Of a stretch of 64,000 bases of DNA, positions 7,673 through 18,875 are shown one piece after another. The translations under genes and the position numbers were made by a program. The stretch is from contig CAXXGF010000006.1 of NCBI GenBank assembly GCA_963677445.2, positions 1 through 64,000 on the forward strand. The letters are read 5' to 3'. A model generated the notes under the pieces. It made no database searches. It had not been told where the DNA came from and was given only the letters and a program-made list of their open reading frames with translations. How positions within the stretch are numbered: the first letter of the stretch is position 1; each line of letters starts with the position of its first letter. This stretch comes from G963677445 sp963677445 (GTDB lineage: Bacteria > Bacteroidota > Ignavibacteria > Ignavibacteriales > Melioribacteraceae).

Positions 7673-10600
7673 TCACTTCATCAATATCATTTTCTTAGTA
7701 TTACTGAAATTACTGCCATCAATTCCTTCGGCTGAGATTGTATAGAAATAAATACCGCTGGCGATAGATGAAGCGTCAAAATTCACTGTGTGGATTCCGG
7801 CTTCCATATCCGCGCTGGCGAGAGTTGATACTTTCTGACCAAGAGCGTTGAAGATAGTCAGTGTAACTTTCGCGTTGACAGGAATGCTGAATCTGATCTT
7901 TGTGGCAGGGTTGAAGGGGTTCGGGTAGTTCTGCTCGAGAGCGAAAACTTCAGGAACTTCTGTGCCTTCAACTACAAAAGATGTCACAGCTGAATTTGAG
8001 ATTACAGTTTCTTTTCCATCAGTCAAAGTTGTGCTGAGTATTGAACCGCCGATGTTGTCGCTGACTTTAACATCCGCGCCTTCAACTCTAACTTTAACAG
8101 GATACTGCGCGGAATTCATCATTACAGTGTTCATTCCCATTGCTTCAACCATTGAACCTGTTGAGTAACGAACATCAAAGACACCTTCGGGTGGGGCGGG
8201 AGGAAGCTGATAACCGGCAACTTTTTCATTGCTGATATATAGTGTGCGGCTGCTGCCGGTCGCGTCGGTTATAATAATTTTGCTCCATGCGGAGTTAATT
8301 TCATTTACAACAGGATTACGTTTTCCAACAGGAAGATTTGGTATCATCCACCCTGCCTGATCAGCTTTAACCCAGTAACCTGCTCCGGGATAAAGCATAT
8401 CAGCGACCAGGTATCCACTATCGAATTTAAAGAACTGTGAACTAAATATACCCGCGGGATCAGTGGTGATATCATTCACATCAACTTCATAATCATAAAT
8501 ACCGACCATATTCCATCCTACAACGATAGGAATAGGTTCGACAACCTGCATTCCTGTGAAGCTGTGGTTAGCCGCCGCGTCAAATTTAGCCCAGTAGCCA
8601 ATTCCATTTGTCAATTCAGTTACAGTTGTGTATCCATTATCGAAGGCATAAAACGCGGTAACCGCGTCTGGGAACAGAGTTGCTGTGGACATATCATCCA
8701 TCGCGAGAGGAACTGATAACATGTTCCAGCCTTCCATTGTACCAAATTCAACTGTTGTTTCGGTTGTGTATTCAATTTTTAAAGCTGTTATCGCTGTATT
8801 GGAAATTTCAACCATATCGGTCGATTTCATATTAACTGTTACTACTCCTATTCCGAGCGCGTCTTTCAGCATGAATGTTCCATCAGGAAAATCCATAGGA
8901 TCCCATGTTAATGTTATCGGGTAGCCGTCAAGGCCAGGCTGCATAGCGATATCCCAGGTTACTTCTTCATTGTTTGTTGATCTTACGTCAACCAGAGAAG
9001 CGGTAACGCCGTCGGGGAACATAAACCTTACATCGAATACTCCTGCCGGTGGCAACGGAGGGAGCTCAATTTCGCCAAGAGTTTCATCAAGACCATCGGT
9101 AGCGTCATCATGCAGACCAAACGAGATCGTATTGCCAACCCTCATCCCGCCTGCGTCATATACATTTACTTCGGTCAGGAATTCAGGCTGGAAGCCTGTT
9201 TCATTAAAGTCGGTATAGGCATTAGGTGATATCTGGTATCCGTCATTCGGAGGTGTTGACCATGAATATTGTGTGGAGATACCCGAAAGATTAACCGGCC
9301 ATGTTGGTTCCGGATTCTCATCAATGTCGGAATCACTATCAATTCTGAGTGTAACTTCCGAAATACCATCGGTAATTGTCATGTTAGCGCTGCTTCCGGC
9401 GCCGGGCCACGGGTCTGAACCTGTTGCGGGGAAAACATTTTCAAATCTGATATACATGCCTTCATATGCTTCTCCATCAGCCAGATACTCAGCAATAGTA
9501 ATGGTCATAGGATCAATAGCTACGCCCTGGTTAACAAGCTGAATGTTGGCAAGCATAGTGGAATCGAGATTAAGCTGAACGGATCCGGCATAAGCGCCAA
9601 CTTCACCTTCAACAATAATCTGATCGCCGATTTCATAAACCGGACCGCCGCCTGTTTCACTGCCTTTGGTAATATTAAGGCCGCCGGTGGCATCCTGGAT
9701 ATAATATGAAAATCTGTTTGCGCTTGCTGTAAAGTTAATACTGTTAACAACACCTTTAACTGTAACGGTATCACCTTCAAGGTCAGGGAAGAAATCGCCG
9801 TCGGCATCAATTCTTGCTTCACCGATAGTCATTATTCCCGGGCCTCCGCCCGCGCCAAGCTCAGTGGCTGAACGCGCCGAAACACCATCAACAACGATTC
9901 TGACAAGCGCGCCTGTAGTTCCATCTATTTCATCAACGCCGCCGCCATGTGTAACGAGGAAGTTACCATTCTGAAGCTGCCATAATCCGCGAAGGCTTGT
10001 AGTTGATGAAAGAACAGTCACAGGGTTGCCATCGGCATCAAATATATTGACACCTTTTGGTGATGTAAATACTGCGACAGCAATATTTCCATTGTCAAGT
10101 TCCATCAGCTGTTCCGGAAAACTGACGCTGCAGAAATCATCAAGATAGTTTCCATCAAGATCATAACGATGAACATCTGATGAACTCGCTGAAATAAGCA
10201 CATCGTTATCCCTGAACTGCAGATCCCAGGGACCATCAATTCCACCGAGACCACTTTCAATAAAGTTGCCAAGGTAATTTCCATCTGAATCAAATTCAGC
10301 TACAGCGTCAATGTTGGCGCCACTGGCGCTGGTAACCAGAAGGTTGCCTGTCACAGGGTGATAATTATGACCGCGAACGTTGTCGCAAATACTTGGGTTC
10401 GCTCCGCCTGCCGGCGCAAAAAATGTAATATAATTGCCATCCATATCGTATGACATACATCCATCTTTCAACTGGTCTGAAATGAGGTAAAATCCCCATG
10501 GTGAAATAGTGGCTTCAATCGGTGTTGAGAGTTCACCGCTTGAAGTAATGTAACTGGCATCTACAAGATCACCTGAATATTTGTCAAAAGCCATCACAGC

Positions 10601-11038
10601 GTCATTTGATGATTCCGGTATAAGCACCAGATCATCTTCTGTGTATTCACCTGCTGCAGGCTGCGGAAAACCAAGAGTGGGATTTGTGATAATACCATTA
10701 CCATGGTTGATTCTGGCCCCTTCGAGGTTAAAAGTTTCCTCGATTTCAGCATAAAACATCGCGCGGCCTGACGCTTCAGAACGTTCCCTGGTGTTCAATA
10801 CTGAATAAACCGGCAGGCCCTTTTCAACGCCGAGTACATCCATCAGATAACCGTCAACGGTAAAGATGCTTAGGGGAACACCCTGCTCAAGAGCGGCTTG
10901 TTTTGCAAGTTGAATGTTTTCAAGATTCAGCTCGGCATTCATGAACAGATCCTGAAAGCTGATCTGAGGTTTTTGTGCGGCGAAAATACTGATTGCCGCG
11001 GCAAGAAAAAGCATGACAAAGAGTCTTGTTTTTCTCAT
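7673..11038 (-). CDS. Large T9SS-exported surface protein (beta-propeller, OB-fold-like, GWN repeats, sorting domain)
   Basis: 1121 aa from the ATG preceded by AAAGGA (a TTG at 11053 would include the Shine-Dalgarno). Residues 1-21 are a signal peptide. About 130-390 is an NHL-like propeller with repeated DxDGNYL strands. About 410-540 is an OB-like domain (GDTVTVKGVV ... FSYYIQDATGG), as seen in secreted nuclease-associated proteins, but no nuclease is recognised. About 765-910 holds two GWNMLSVPLA / GWNMVG repeats ending GYWVK. An LPPAPPEGVFDVRY segment follows, and the last about 90 residues are a T9SS type A sorting domain (NYPNPFNPATKI, ending MILMK). It is probably secreted and surface-anchored. 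A homologous C-terminal half occurs in the protein at 40845-42392. The ligand is unknown. Confidence 0.85.
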   Translation of the reverse strand: MRKTRLFVMLFLAAAISIFAAQKPQISFQDLFMNAELNLENIQLAKQAALEQGVPLSIFTVDGYLMDVLGVEKGLPVYSVLNTRERSEASGRAMFYAEIEETFNLEGARINHGNGIITNPTLGFPQPAAGEYTEDDLVLIPESSNDAVMAFDKYSGDLVDASYITSSGELSTPIEATISPWGFYLISDQLKDGCMSYDMDGNYITFFAPAGGANPSICDNVRGHNYHPVTGNLLVTSASGANIDAVAEFDSDGNYLGNFIESGLGGIDGPWDLQFRDNDVLISASSSDVHRYDLDGNYLDDFCSVSFPEQLMELDNGNIAVAVFTSPKGVNIFDADGNPVTVLSSTTSLRGLWQLQNGNFLVTHGGGVDEIDGTTGALVRIVVDGVSARSATELGAGGGPGIMTIGEARIDADGDFFPDLEGDTVTVKGVVNSINFTASANRFSYYIQDATGGLNITKGSETGGGPVYEIGDQIIVEGEVGAYAGSVQLNLDSTMLANIQLVNQGVAIDPMTITIAEYLADGEAYEGMYIRFENVFPATGSDPWPGAGSSANMTITDGISEVTLRIDSDSDIDENPEPTWPVNLSGISTQYSWSTPPNDGYQISPNAYTDFNETGFQPEFLTEVNVYDAGGMRVGNTISFGLHDDATDGLDETLGEIELPPLPPAGVFDVRFMFPDGVTASLVDVRSTNNEEVTWDIAMQPGLDGYPITLTWDPMDFPDGTFMLKDALGIGVVTVNMKSTDMVEISNTAITALKIEYTTETTVEFGTMEGWNMLSVPLAMDDMSTATLFPDAVTAFYAFDNGYTTVTELTNGIGYWAKFDAAANHSFTGMQVVEPIPIVVGWNMVGIYDYEVDVNDITTDPAGIFSSQFFKFDSGYLVADMLYPGAGYWVKADQAGWMIPNLPVGKRNPVVNEINSAWSKIIITDATGSSRTLYISNEKVAGYQLPPAPPEGVFDVRYSTGSMVEAMGMNTVMMNSAQYPVKVRVEGADVKVSDNIGGSILSTTLTDGKETVISNSAVTSFVVEGTEVPEVFALEQNYPNPFNPATKIRFSIPVNAKVTLTIFNALGQKVSTLASADMEAGIHTVNFDASSIASGIYFYTISAEGIDGSNFSNTKKMILMK

Positions 11039-11569
11039 GGCAAATCCTTTCAAATAGTTAATAAATGATGGTTAGTGTATTGATTTTCGCTTAATGATTT
11101 CTCTATTCGTTTACACAAAAACGCATCGTTTATCCTGGCACAACCATAACCTGCTTCAAACATTAATTTATAAAATTTTTATTGGAAAATCACATTAATT
11201 AAATATTTTATTTTAAATAGGGAGATTTCATAGTTTTTTTTTGCGAAAAATTCCACGTAATACTCTGAAACCGAGTGGATGTTTTCAGTTTAACCAGATA
11301 AATTTCAGATATCACTGAAAATAAATCAATATTATCCGGAAAAGAATATTAAAATCTAAAGTAAATAGCTGATCAATAATGGATGAAATTCTTTCATCCC
11401 CCTTTTTTTTGTTTAAATAGTGTATTAAATTCCTTATTTTTCCATAAGTTATATATATTCAGGTTTATTTTTTGAAGTAATTTCCGATAATAAATATTAG
11501 TTTTGATTAAGAAACAACCTACAAACCTGAAACATCTATTGTGATTTAGGAAAAATAATATAGAGACGT
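11039..11569. promoter_or_regulatory. Divergent intergenic region, AT-rich
   Basis: 531 bp between divergently transcribed genes must contain both promoters. It is strongly AT-rich with several A/T runs. I could not pick out a convincing -35/-10 pair or operator, and no RNA gene is recognised. Confidence 0.4.
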
Positions 11570-13434
11570 ATGAAAGATTATATTGAAATAGTACAGAAGG
11601 TTTCTCACGATATACTTTTAAACATCAATTCCATTCTTGGGATTACAACAATTCTTGATGAAGATAAAAGTTCGCCTGCTGTATCAAGATATATCAGTAC
11701 ATTAAGAAAAAATGCCCGTCATCTTCTTAGCACCACAAATGATCTGATTAATTATTCGAATCTGGAAAAGGGTGAAACGGGAATCAACAAGAATAAAATT
11801 GATTTGTCAAAAACGATTAATAATCTTGTAAATGAATTCAGAAATAAATTTGAAATAGATTATGTAATAGAAATTGATGATAACACTCCAAAAGAATTTA
11901 TTGTTGATGAACAAAAGTTAAAATTTATTCTTCACAATATTCTTCTGCTTTCCTCGGCAAATACCGCAAGAGGAAGAATAGTGGTGAATATAGAGAAAGG
12001 GGAAAAGGAGAAACTCGGCTTTAAGATTACCGACAGCAGTAAAGGATTAAAACCTGTTCGGGCCGAAAATATTACCCGGCCTTTTCAGCTAAGATCGCTT
12101 GATCACTTAAAGCCTTATAACCTGAGCGGATTGATATTAACACTTTCTGAAAAATATATTGAACTGCTGGGTGGAAAACTGACTGTTTCGGATGAAGCAG
12201 GTAAAGGTTCTGTTTTTGAGTTTACAATTAGCGGGGAAGAGATGCCTTCATTTGATTCAACATTATCGAAGTTACCCAAACCAACAGATAAAAATAAAGT
12301 TCTGGTCATTGAGGATGATTACGCAACTTCGCGTCTGCTTGTTAATTATTTGAAAAAATGGGGATATGATCCCAAACTGGTGAATACCGCGGAACAAACT
12401 TTTGAACTTATAACAAGAGAATCTTTTCTGGCGATTATTCTCGATATCGAGCTGCCGGATTATAACGGACTTGAACTTCTTAAGCAGCTCCGTGAAAGAG
12501 AAGATACAAAAAACACGCCGGTAATTGTCTGCTCGGTTGAGGTTGAACAGCAGAAAGCATTTCTGATGGCGCTGTGGAATATTTTGTAAAACCGATAAAT
12601 TACAATTTCCTCGTTGAAGTGCTTACAAACTATAAACTCCGGCAGGACTCCAACATACTATGTGTCGATGATGATCTGCCTACCCTGAATCTTATCAAAC
12701 GCGCTATTGAGACGGCAGGATTGAAAGCAGTTGCAGAGAATATTTCCGCCAATGTGATGGACAGAATTGCCAATATCGATATCGATCTCGCGATTGTCGA
12801 CCTCGATATGCCTCACCCGAATGGTTTCGAGCTTATCAAGCTGATTAAATCAAATCCAAAATTTAAAAAGCTGCCTATCATCATTTATACGGGTAAAGAA
12901 AATTTTGATGAAGATCTTCAGAAAATAGATGGTCTCTTCGATCACCTGCTTCAGAAACAAAGTGTAAATATTGAAGATCTTGGCGATACCATTAATTCAA
13001 TGATTCAGCGATATGAAACCCCTCCCCGGTTGAAGAGGTTATTGAGAAAAGGAAGATGGAGTAATAAAATACTGCTGGCTGAAGATTACAAACACTCACA
13101 GATCATTGTTACACGTCTGCTTAAGAAAAATGGTTTTGAGAATATTGTTGTTGTTGAAAATGGAAAAGAAGCTCTCGATATGGCAACGAAAGAAAAATTC
13201 ACACTTATCCTTATGGATATGCAGATGCCGATAATGAACGGATTCGAAGCCACAAGGAATATCAGGGAACAACCTCAATATGCCGATACCCCTATCATTG
13301 CTCTTACCGCGTTCGCCATGAAAGGTGACCGTGAAAAATGCCTCGACGCCGGCGCGACCGACTATATCCCCAAACCGATCGACAGTAAAGAATTTATCGA
13401 AAAAGTTAAACATTATACAAAGTCCGGCGCTTAA
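11570..13434 (+). CDS. Histidine-kinase-like protein with three receiver domains (one frameshift)
   Basis: It reads as two overlapping frames (11570-12589 and 12574-13434). The join at about 12567 needs one extra G (ATGGCGC to ATGGGCGC) to give FLMGAVEYFVKPI, exactly a receiver C-terminus, so this is one protein of about 621 aa. A HisKA-like segment has its His in VSHDILL (residue 13). The HATPase domain is degenerate: DSSKG where DxGxG is expected, GLILTL for GLGLAI, one N-box Asn replaced. Receivers: REC1 about 243-360 (EDD, LDIELP, VKP), REC2 about 365-480 (DDD, VDLDMP, no clear KP), REC3 about 500-620 (ED, MDMQMP, PKP). No membrane segment or sensor domain, so cytoplasmic. It probably relays phosphate; kinase activity is doubtful. 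Confidence 0.8.
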
Positions 13435-13453
13435 CGCCGGGCTTCCCTTTTTA
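13424..13453 (+). terminator. Terminator overlapping the stop codon of the response-regulator gene
   Basis: CCGGCG-CTTAA-CGCCGG (the TAA stop lies in the loop) is followed by GCTTCCCTTTTTAAAA. The stem is strong and the T-tract short. Confidence 0.6.
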
Positions 13454-14150
13454 AAATCATAATCGTAATCATAAACTGGCAGAGTCAGAAGTGGAGAGTG
13501 AGGAGTAAAATCACCTCTCTGATTAAAAAACGATTTCGATTATGACTTCGATTTGGATTTCGATAGCTAACATTTATCCAGTCAATCTTTTTAATCACCC
13601 CATTCCTGTTCTGAGTTTTTACGCGATCTTAAGATAACATATCGCCTGTTTGAATAAGGTTAATAAGGTTTGACTATGATTGGTGATTAACTGTTGCTAA
13701 GGTTAAAATATCAAAAATATATTTTTCATTCATTCGTAATTTTTATCCGCCGCGGAGGACCTCATTCGTAATTCGTAAAATATTTTCGTGGGATTTTGTG
13801 TTTTGGTGATTTTGTGGCGTTTCTTCCACATCTTTCAGCGAAATCCGCGTAATCAGAAAAATCTGCGAGAGTCTTTAGCTTTTTCATTTTTCATTGTCCA
13901 TTGTTAATTGTCCATTGTTAATTGTTCATTGTTCATTGTTCATTGTTCATTGTTAATTGTTAATTGTTAATTGTTAATTGTTAATTGTTCATTGTTCATT
14001 GTTAATTGTTAATTGTTCATTGTTCATTGTTCATTGTTAATTGTTAATTGTTAATTGTTAATTGTTAATTGTTCATTGTTCATTGTTAATTGTTAATTGT
14101 TCATTGTTCATTGTTCATTGTTAATTGAAATTTTGCGTAAAATTCCTCTT
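13454..14150. repeat. Mosaic intergenic repeat region I, no gene
   Basis: An ordered series of degenerate motifs: AATCATAATCGTAATC, then GGCAGAGTCAGAAGTGGAGAGTG, then AAGGTTAATAAGGTTTGACT ... CTAAGGTT, then TTCGTGGGATTTTGTG-type sequence, then (C/A)ATTGTT repeats, then ATTTTGCGTAAAATTC. The same series in the same order occurs at 25122-25775. No conserved coding frame was found. Confidence 0.65.
13892..14127. repeat. Heptamer tandem array (C/A)ATTGTT, 33 full units with 84-bp higher-order duplication
   Basis: Phase is unbroken from 13892. Units are CATTGTT or AATTGTT, except two early CATTGTC/AATTGTC units. Writing C or A for each unit, positions 13955-14038 read AAAAACCAACCC and 14039-14122 repeat the identical order, so 12 heptamers (84 bp) were duplicated as a block after the binary pattern arose. 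No spacers are present, so it is not CRISPR. Confidence 0.95.
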
Positions 14151-14353
14151 CTTGCCGGGCACACTTACCCAAACTTTTACCCCGATTCTTCTCCGCGAAA
14201 TAGGGCGGATAAAATACTGCTGATTATATCGTGTTTAATCGGAAAGCTAAAATCGAAATATGATTTTCAGCTCCCTTTTTATTAAATTTGCAGTTTATTT
14301 TATTGATGGCTATATATAGAGTTTGAGTTATTACAAATAAATTTTGAGGAATC

Positions 14354-15815
14354 ATGATTTCAGAAACCCCGAGAGTAAGATTCGCGCCAAGTCCCACCGG
14401 ATACCTCCATGTGGGAGGATTAAGAACAGCGCTGTATAACTATTTATTCGCGAAGAAAAACAATGGGAAATGTATTCTCAGAATAGAAGACACCGACAGA
14501 AACCGTTATGTTGAAGGAGCGGCAGAGTCACTGGTTGAAAGCCTGAAATGGAGCGGACTGGAATTTGATGAAAGTCCTCAGAATCCGGGAGAATATGGGC
14601 CATATACACAGTCAGAACGCAATGAGATATATGATAAACATGTCAAACAGCTCATTGAGAATGGCAACGCCTACTATTGTTTTTGCACTCCCGAAAGAAT
14701 AAAAGAACTGCGTGATAAACAATATGCGGCCAAAGAACAGCCGATTTATGATAAACACTGCCTCAATCTTTCCAAAGAAGAAATTGAGGAAAAACTTGCC
14801 GCCGGAATGCCACATGTGGTTCGTCTTAACGTCAGACACGGTGATAAAATATATGTCGATGACATAGTTCGGGGCAGAGTGGAATTCGACAGCAATATAG
14901 TTGATGACCAGGTGCTGATTAAAAGTGACGGTTATCCCACTTATCATCTTGCCAATGTGGTTGATGATCACCTTATGAAATTTCCCATGTAATAAGGGGT
15001 GAAGAATGGCTTTCTTCAACGCCCAAACATGCGCTGCTCTATGATTACTTCGGATGGGAACGCCCTCAGTTTGCTCACCTCCCTCTCCTGCTCAATCCCG
15101 ATAAAACAAAACTAAGCAAACGCCAGGGTGACGTCGCGGTTGAAGATTACCGGGATAAAGGTTACCTGCGGGACGCGCTTGTAAATTTTGTCGCCCTGCT
15201 TGGATGGAGCGCCGGAGATAACCAGGAATTTTACAAATTAGATGGGCTTGTTGAAAAATTTTCACTTGAGAGAGTTCATAAAGCCGGAGCGGTGTTTAAT
15301 ATCGATAAACTTAACTGGCTTAATTTTGAACACCTCAGACTTATGCCTGTCGAAGACAAAATTGAAGGTGTGAGGAAAGAACTGGATAAAGCAGGTTATG
15401 ATAACACAAAATTCAGTGATGAATATCTGAGCCATGTAATTGAAGCGATGGTGGAACGGGTTAATTTCATTCATGAAACGTGACCAACTGCCCCTACTTT
15501 TATACAGCGCCAACATCTTACGATGAAAAAGCTGTCGCTAAAAGATGGAAAGAAGCCACTCCGGAACATCTTGATAAACTACTCGAAAAATATGAATCTC
15601 TTGAAAACCCGGCCAAGGAAGATTATGAAACAGCGCTTAAAGCGGCAGCCGAAGAGCTGGGAGTAGGCAACGGCAAACTTATTCATCCCGTTAGGCTTTC
15701 TGTCAGCGGTATGAGCGGCGGGCCGGGATTATATGATATTCTGGTAATTATCGGCAAAGATGAGACTATCAGGAGAATTAAAGAAGCAAAGGTAAAAATT
15801 ACTGCACTGAAATAA
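14354..15815 (+). CDS. gltX: Glutamyl-tRNA synthetase (two frameshifts)
   Basis: Charges tRNA with glutamate. Class I signature near the start (RFAPSPTGYLHVGGLRTALY) and KLSKRQGD (KMSKS loop) around 15110. The frame is broken twice. Near 14978 ATGAAATTTCC needs one more A to give HLMKISHVIRGEEWLSSTPKHALLYDYFGWERPQ. Near 15476 GAAACGTG needs one more A to give HENVTNCPYFYTAP. After both corrections the protein is about 487 aa, normal for GluRS, and ends at 15815. The start has TGAGGA upstream. GluRS is essential, and the two lesions are both losses of an A from A4 runs, so assembly error is more likely than a real pseudogene. glnS follows 20 bp downstream. Confidence 0.9.
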
Positions 15816-15835
15816 CAAAATAAGAATAATATATT

Positions 15836-17556
15836 ATGAGTGAAAAAGAATTAAATAATGGCGCTTCGATGGAAGAGGAAAAAACCTCAAAAGATTTTAT
15901 CAGACAGATCATAGATGAAGATCTGAAAGAAGGAAAAAATGATGGAAGAGTACATACCCGTTTCCCCCCAGAGCCGAATGGTTACCTGCATATAGGTCAC
16001 GCGAAATCGATTTGCCTGAATTTCGGTCTCGCGAAAGAATATGGAGGCAAATGCAACCTCCGTTTTGATGACACTAATCCGGTAAAAGAGGATGTGGAAT
16101 ATGTAGATTCAATTAAAGATGATGTCCGGTGGCTTGGATTCGACTGGGAAGACCGCGAATTTTACGCTTCCGATTATTTCGATAAACTTTATGAATTCGC
16201 TGAAGACCTCATAAAACAGGGAAAAGCATTTGTCGATAGCAGCAGCGCCGAAGAGATAAAGCAGCACCGTGGAACCCCGACTCAGCCGGGAACCGAAAGC
16301 CCTTACAGAAACCGCCCTGTTGAGGAAAACCTCGATCTGTTCAGAAGAATGAAAGCAGGTGAATTTAAGGAAGGAGAACATATTCTTCGAGCTAAAATTG
16401 ATATGTCCTCACCTAATATGAACCTTCGCGATCCTGCCATATACAGGATTAAACATGCCTCCCATCATCGCACGGGAGATAAATGGTGCATCTACCCGAT
16501 GTATGACTGGGCGCATGGACAGAGTGACGCGCTGGAAATGATTACACATTCCATATGCACACTGGAATTTGAAAACCACCGTCCTCTTTATGACTGGTGC
16601 CTCGAACAGCTTGATGTGCCTTCCAATCCACGCCAGATTGAATTTGCCCGCCTGAACCTCAATTACACCATTATGAGCAAAAGAAAACTTCTCGAGCTTG
16701 TACAGGGTAAATATGTTGATGGATGGGATGATCCCCGCATGCCCACCATCTCAGGATTGCGCCGCAGGGGTTATACTCCCGAATCTATCCGCAATTTTTC
16801 GGAAGGAGTCGGAGTAGCGAAGAGAAATAATATTATTGATATCGCCAAACTTGAATGGGCTGTGCGGGAAGATATGAACAAACGGGCTCAAAGAGCGATG
16901 GCTGTTCTGAAACCTTTAAGACTTACACTTACAAACTATCCGAAGATCTGGTTGAGGAAATAGAAGCGGTTAATAATCCGGAAGATGAATCAATGGGCAC
17001 AAGAAAGGTCCCCTTCTCAAGGAATCTGTATATCGAACGTGATGATTTTATGGAAGACCCCCCGAGAAAATTTTTCCGCCTCGCTCCCGGTCGTGAAGTA
17101 AGGCTGCGTTACGGATATATTATCAAATGTGAAGAGGCGGTAAAAGACCCTGAGACAGGCGAAGTAATCGAACTGCTCTGCACTTATGATCCTGAAACAC
17201 GAAGCGGCGCCGGAACATCCACCCGAAAAGTGAAAGGAACTATTCACTGGGTTTCAGCCGGACACGCGCTCGACGCTGAAGTCAGGCTTTATGACAGGCT
17301 TTTTAACCATGAGAATCCGGCGGGCGATAAAGAAGGACGTGATTTTAAGGAATTCATCAATCCCGATTCTCTGGAAATTCTCGAAAACTGTAAACTGGAA
17401 CCATACCTTAAAGATATGAAAGCAGGTGACAAATGCCAGTTTGAAAGACTTGGATATTTCTGTGTGGATACAAAATATACAACTGAAGAAAAACTTGTTT
17501 TTAACAGAACCGTTACTCTACGTGATACATGGGCTAAAATAAGCAAGCAAAAATAA
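15836..17556 (+). CDS. glnS: Glutaminyl-tRNA synthetase (one frameshift)
   Basis: Charges tRNA-Gln directly. HIGH motif in PPEPNGYLHIGHAKS (residues about 42-56); MSK of the second class I motif in NYTIMSKRKLLELV. The C-terminal beta-barrel anticodon-binding domains follow (KVPFSRNLYIERDDF, PGREVRLRYGYIIKCEE). A frame break at about 16941 (CCGAAG for CCGGAAG) turns NYPEDLVEEIEAV into NYPKIWLRK-stop. The second frame opens earlier by overlap and runs to 17556. Corrected length is about 573 aa, within the family norm. Probably co-transcribed with gltX. The single missing G is most simply a sequence error. Confidence 0.9.
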
Positions 17557-17563
17557 ATTGAAG

Positions 17564-17590
17564 GCCGGCTCGGGCAGCCGGCTTTAATAT
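17564..17590 (+). terminator. Terminator after glnS
   Basis: GCCGGCT-CGGGC-AGCCGGC followed by TTTAATATT, 8 nt past the stop codon. Confidence 0.75.
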
Positions 17591-17612
17591 TATAATACAA
17601 AACGGAGGGATA

Positions 17613-18827
17613 ATGAAAAAGCTCCTGTTATTGTTCTTAATTTCCACTTCTTACCCGATATTCGCGCAGCCTGGAATATTTAACCAGTTTCTGCTTTCTT
17701 CCCCGGCGTCCGCTGAAATTTCAGGTCTGGGAGGAGCCGGAGTAACCGGACAATTTTCCGATATCGCGGCATTTTATTATAATCCCGCCCTCAGCGCGGG
17801 CAGCTTCGGTAAACTGGCGTTTTCATATGGCAAAACAAATTATTTCAGTAAACAGAATCCGGTGGCGCTGCCCCATCATGTCACACTTCCCTCTTTTAAC
17901 ACTTTTAATCTTTCATTTGATTTTGGAACGAAACTGCTGAATTTCCCTGTCGTGTTAGGCATAAGCTATATTGATTCCGAAACTCCTCATTCTCTCTATT
18001 CCTTTCAATATTACACCGACGGCAAAATAAGTTCCGAAAGTTATACCGGGTTTAATGTATCAATTAAAACAAAATATTTCGTAACTCTGGCCTTTGGTTT
18101 TAATACGAAAGATTATGAATTTGTAACAGGGGATATTTCTTCTCCGGTGAGTGAGAAACACAATCTGAGTGATTTTGGATTTGAATTAACTTTACCTGTT
18201 AAAAATTACAAATTTGAGACTGATAAATTTATAATTGAAAACCTGGCCGAATTCTCACTTGGATATTCTCAAAGCAACAGCAATGGCGCTGTAATTTTCA
18301 GTTTTCCTTTTTATATGGATGTAAAAGCGCCGAAAATAGCGAGGGCAGGTTACTCCCTCAGGGTCAACTCCCGGCTGAAATATAAAAGTCTTGACATCAA
18401 TCTTCTGTCATTTATTTACTCTGTGACCGCTGAGGACAATCTTAACCAGAGCTACTATGGAGCCCGTTTTGAATATTTCCCTGAAGAGCAAAGTTTCATG
18501 GGAGATATTAATATCGGCGCCAACCTTCTTAAGGGCATTGGTGACAAAAATGTAATTATTCGTAAAGGTTTAAAAATTGAAGCGGGCGAAACCTTCACCC
18601 TCCTTCTGGGAGGTTACAACGGAGAAGGTTTTGTTAATGAATCCACCCGGGGATTCGGGTTATCTTCAGGAGGTATATTAAAGGAAGCCGCTTTCCTTAC
18701 CGGCTTCAGAATTCTCAAATTTATTTCCAGTCACTTTAAAGTGAAATATTTTTACAGCTTATACAGTTCCACCGATTATAAAATCAATAATGAGTCTGTC
18801 AATTTCGAACTTAATTATTCTTTTTAA
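17613..18827 (+). CDS. Outer-membrane beta-barrel protein, PorV/FadL-like, subfamily 1 copy 1
   Basis: 404 aa. The signal peptide ends at FAQ (residues 1-18) and the start has CGGAGGG. The N-terminal motif AEISGLGGAGVTGQFSDIAAFYYNPA matches the GGAxxA...YYNPA signature of the UPF0164/PorV-PorQ/FadL-like barrels that are frequent in FCB bacteria. Alternating amphipathic strands follow, and the protein ends in Phe (NFELNYSF), as expected for a BAM-inserted barrel. First of six tandem relatives. PorV and PorQ homologues take part in T9SS or OM trafficking, but membership in those exact groups cannot be shown here. Confidence 0.75.
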   Translation: MKKLLLLFLISTSYPIFAQPGIFNQFLLSSPASAEISGLGGAGVTGQFSDIAAFYYNPALSAGSFGKLAFSYGKTNYFSKQNPVALPHHVTLPSFNTFNLSFDFGTKLLNFPVVLGISYIDSETPHSLYSFQYYTDGKISSESYTGFNVSIKTKYFVTLAFGFNTKDYEFVTGDISSPVSEKHNLSDFGFELTLPVKNYKFETDKFIIENLAEFSLGYSQSNSNGAVIFSFPFYMDVKAPKIARAGYSLRVNSRLKYKSLDINLLSFIYSVTAEDNLNQSYYGARFEYFPEEQSFMGDINIGANLLKGIGDKNVIIRKGLKIEAGETFTLLLGGYNGEGFVNESTRGFGLSSGGILKEAAFLTGFRILKFISSHFKVKYFYSLYSSTDYKINNESVNFELNYSF

Positions 18828-18875
18828 AAACAAGAGGTAAAAAAACTATTATTCTTTAATAATTTCGGAGGGATA

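Noticed and set aside
13892..14127. CRISPR array
   Set aside because: The 7-bp units are contiguous with no unique spacers, and no cas genes are present in the window.
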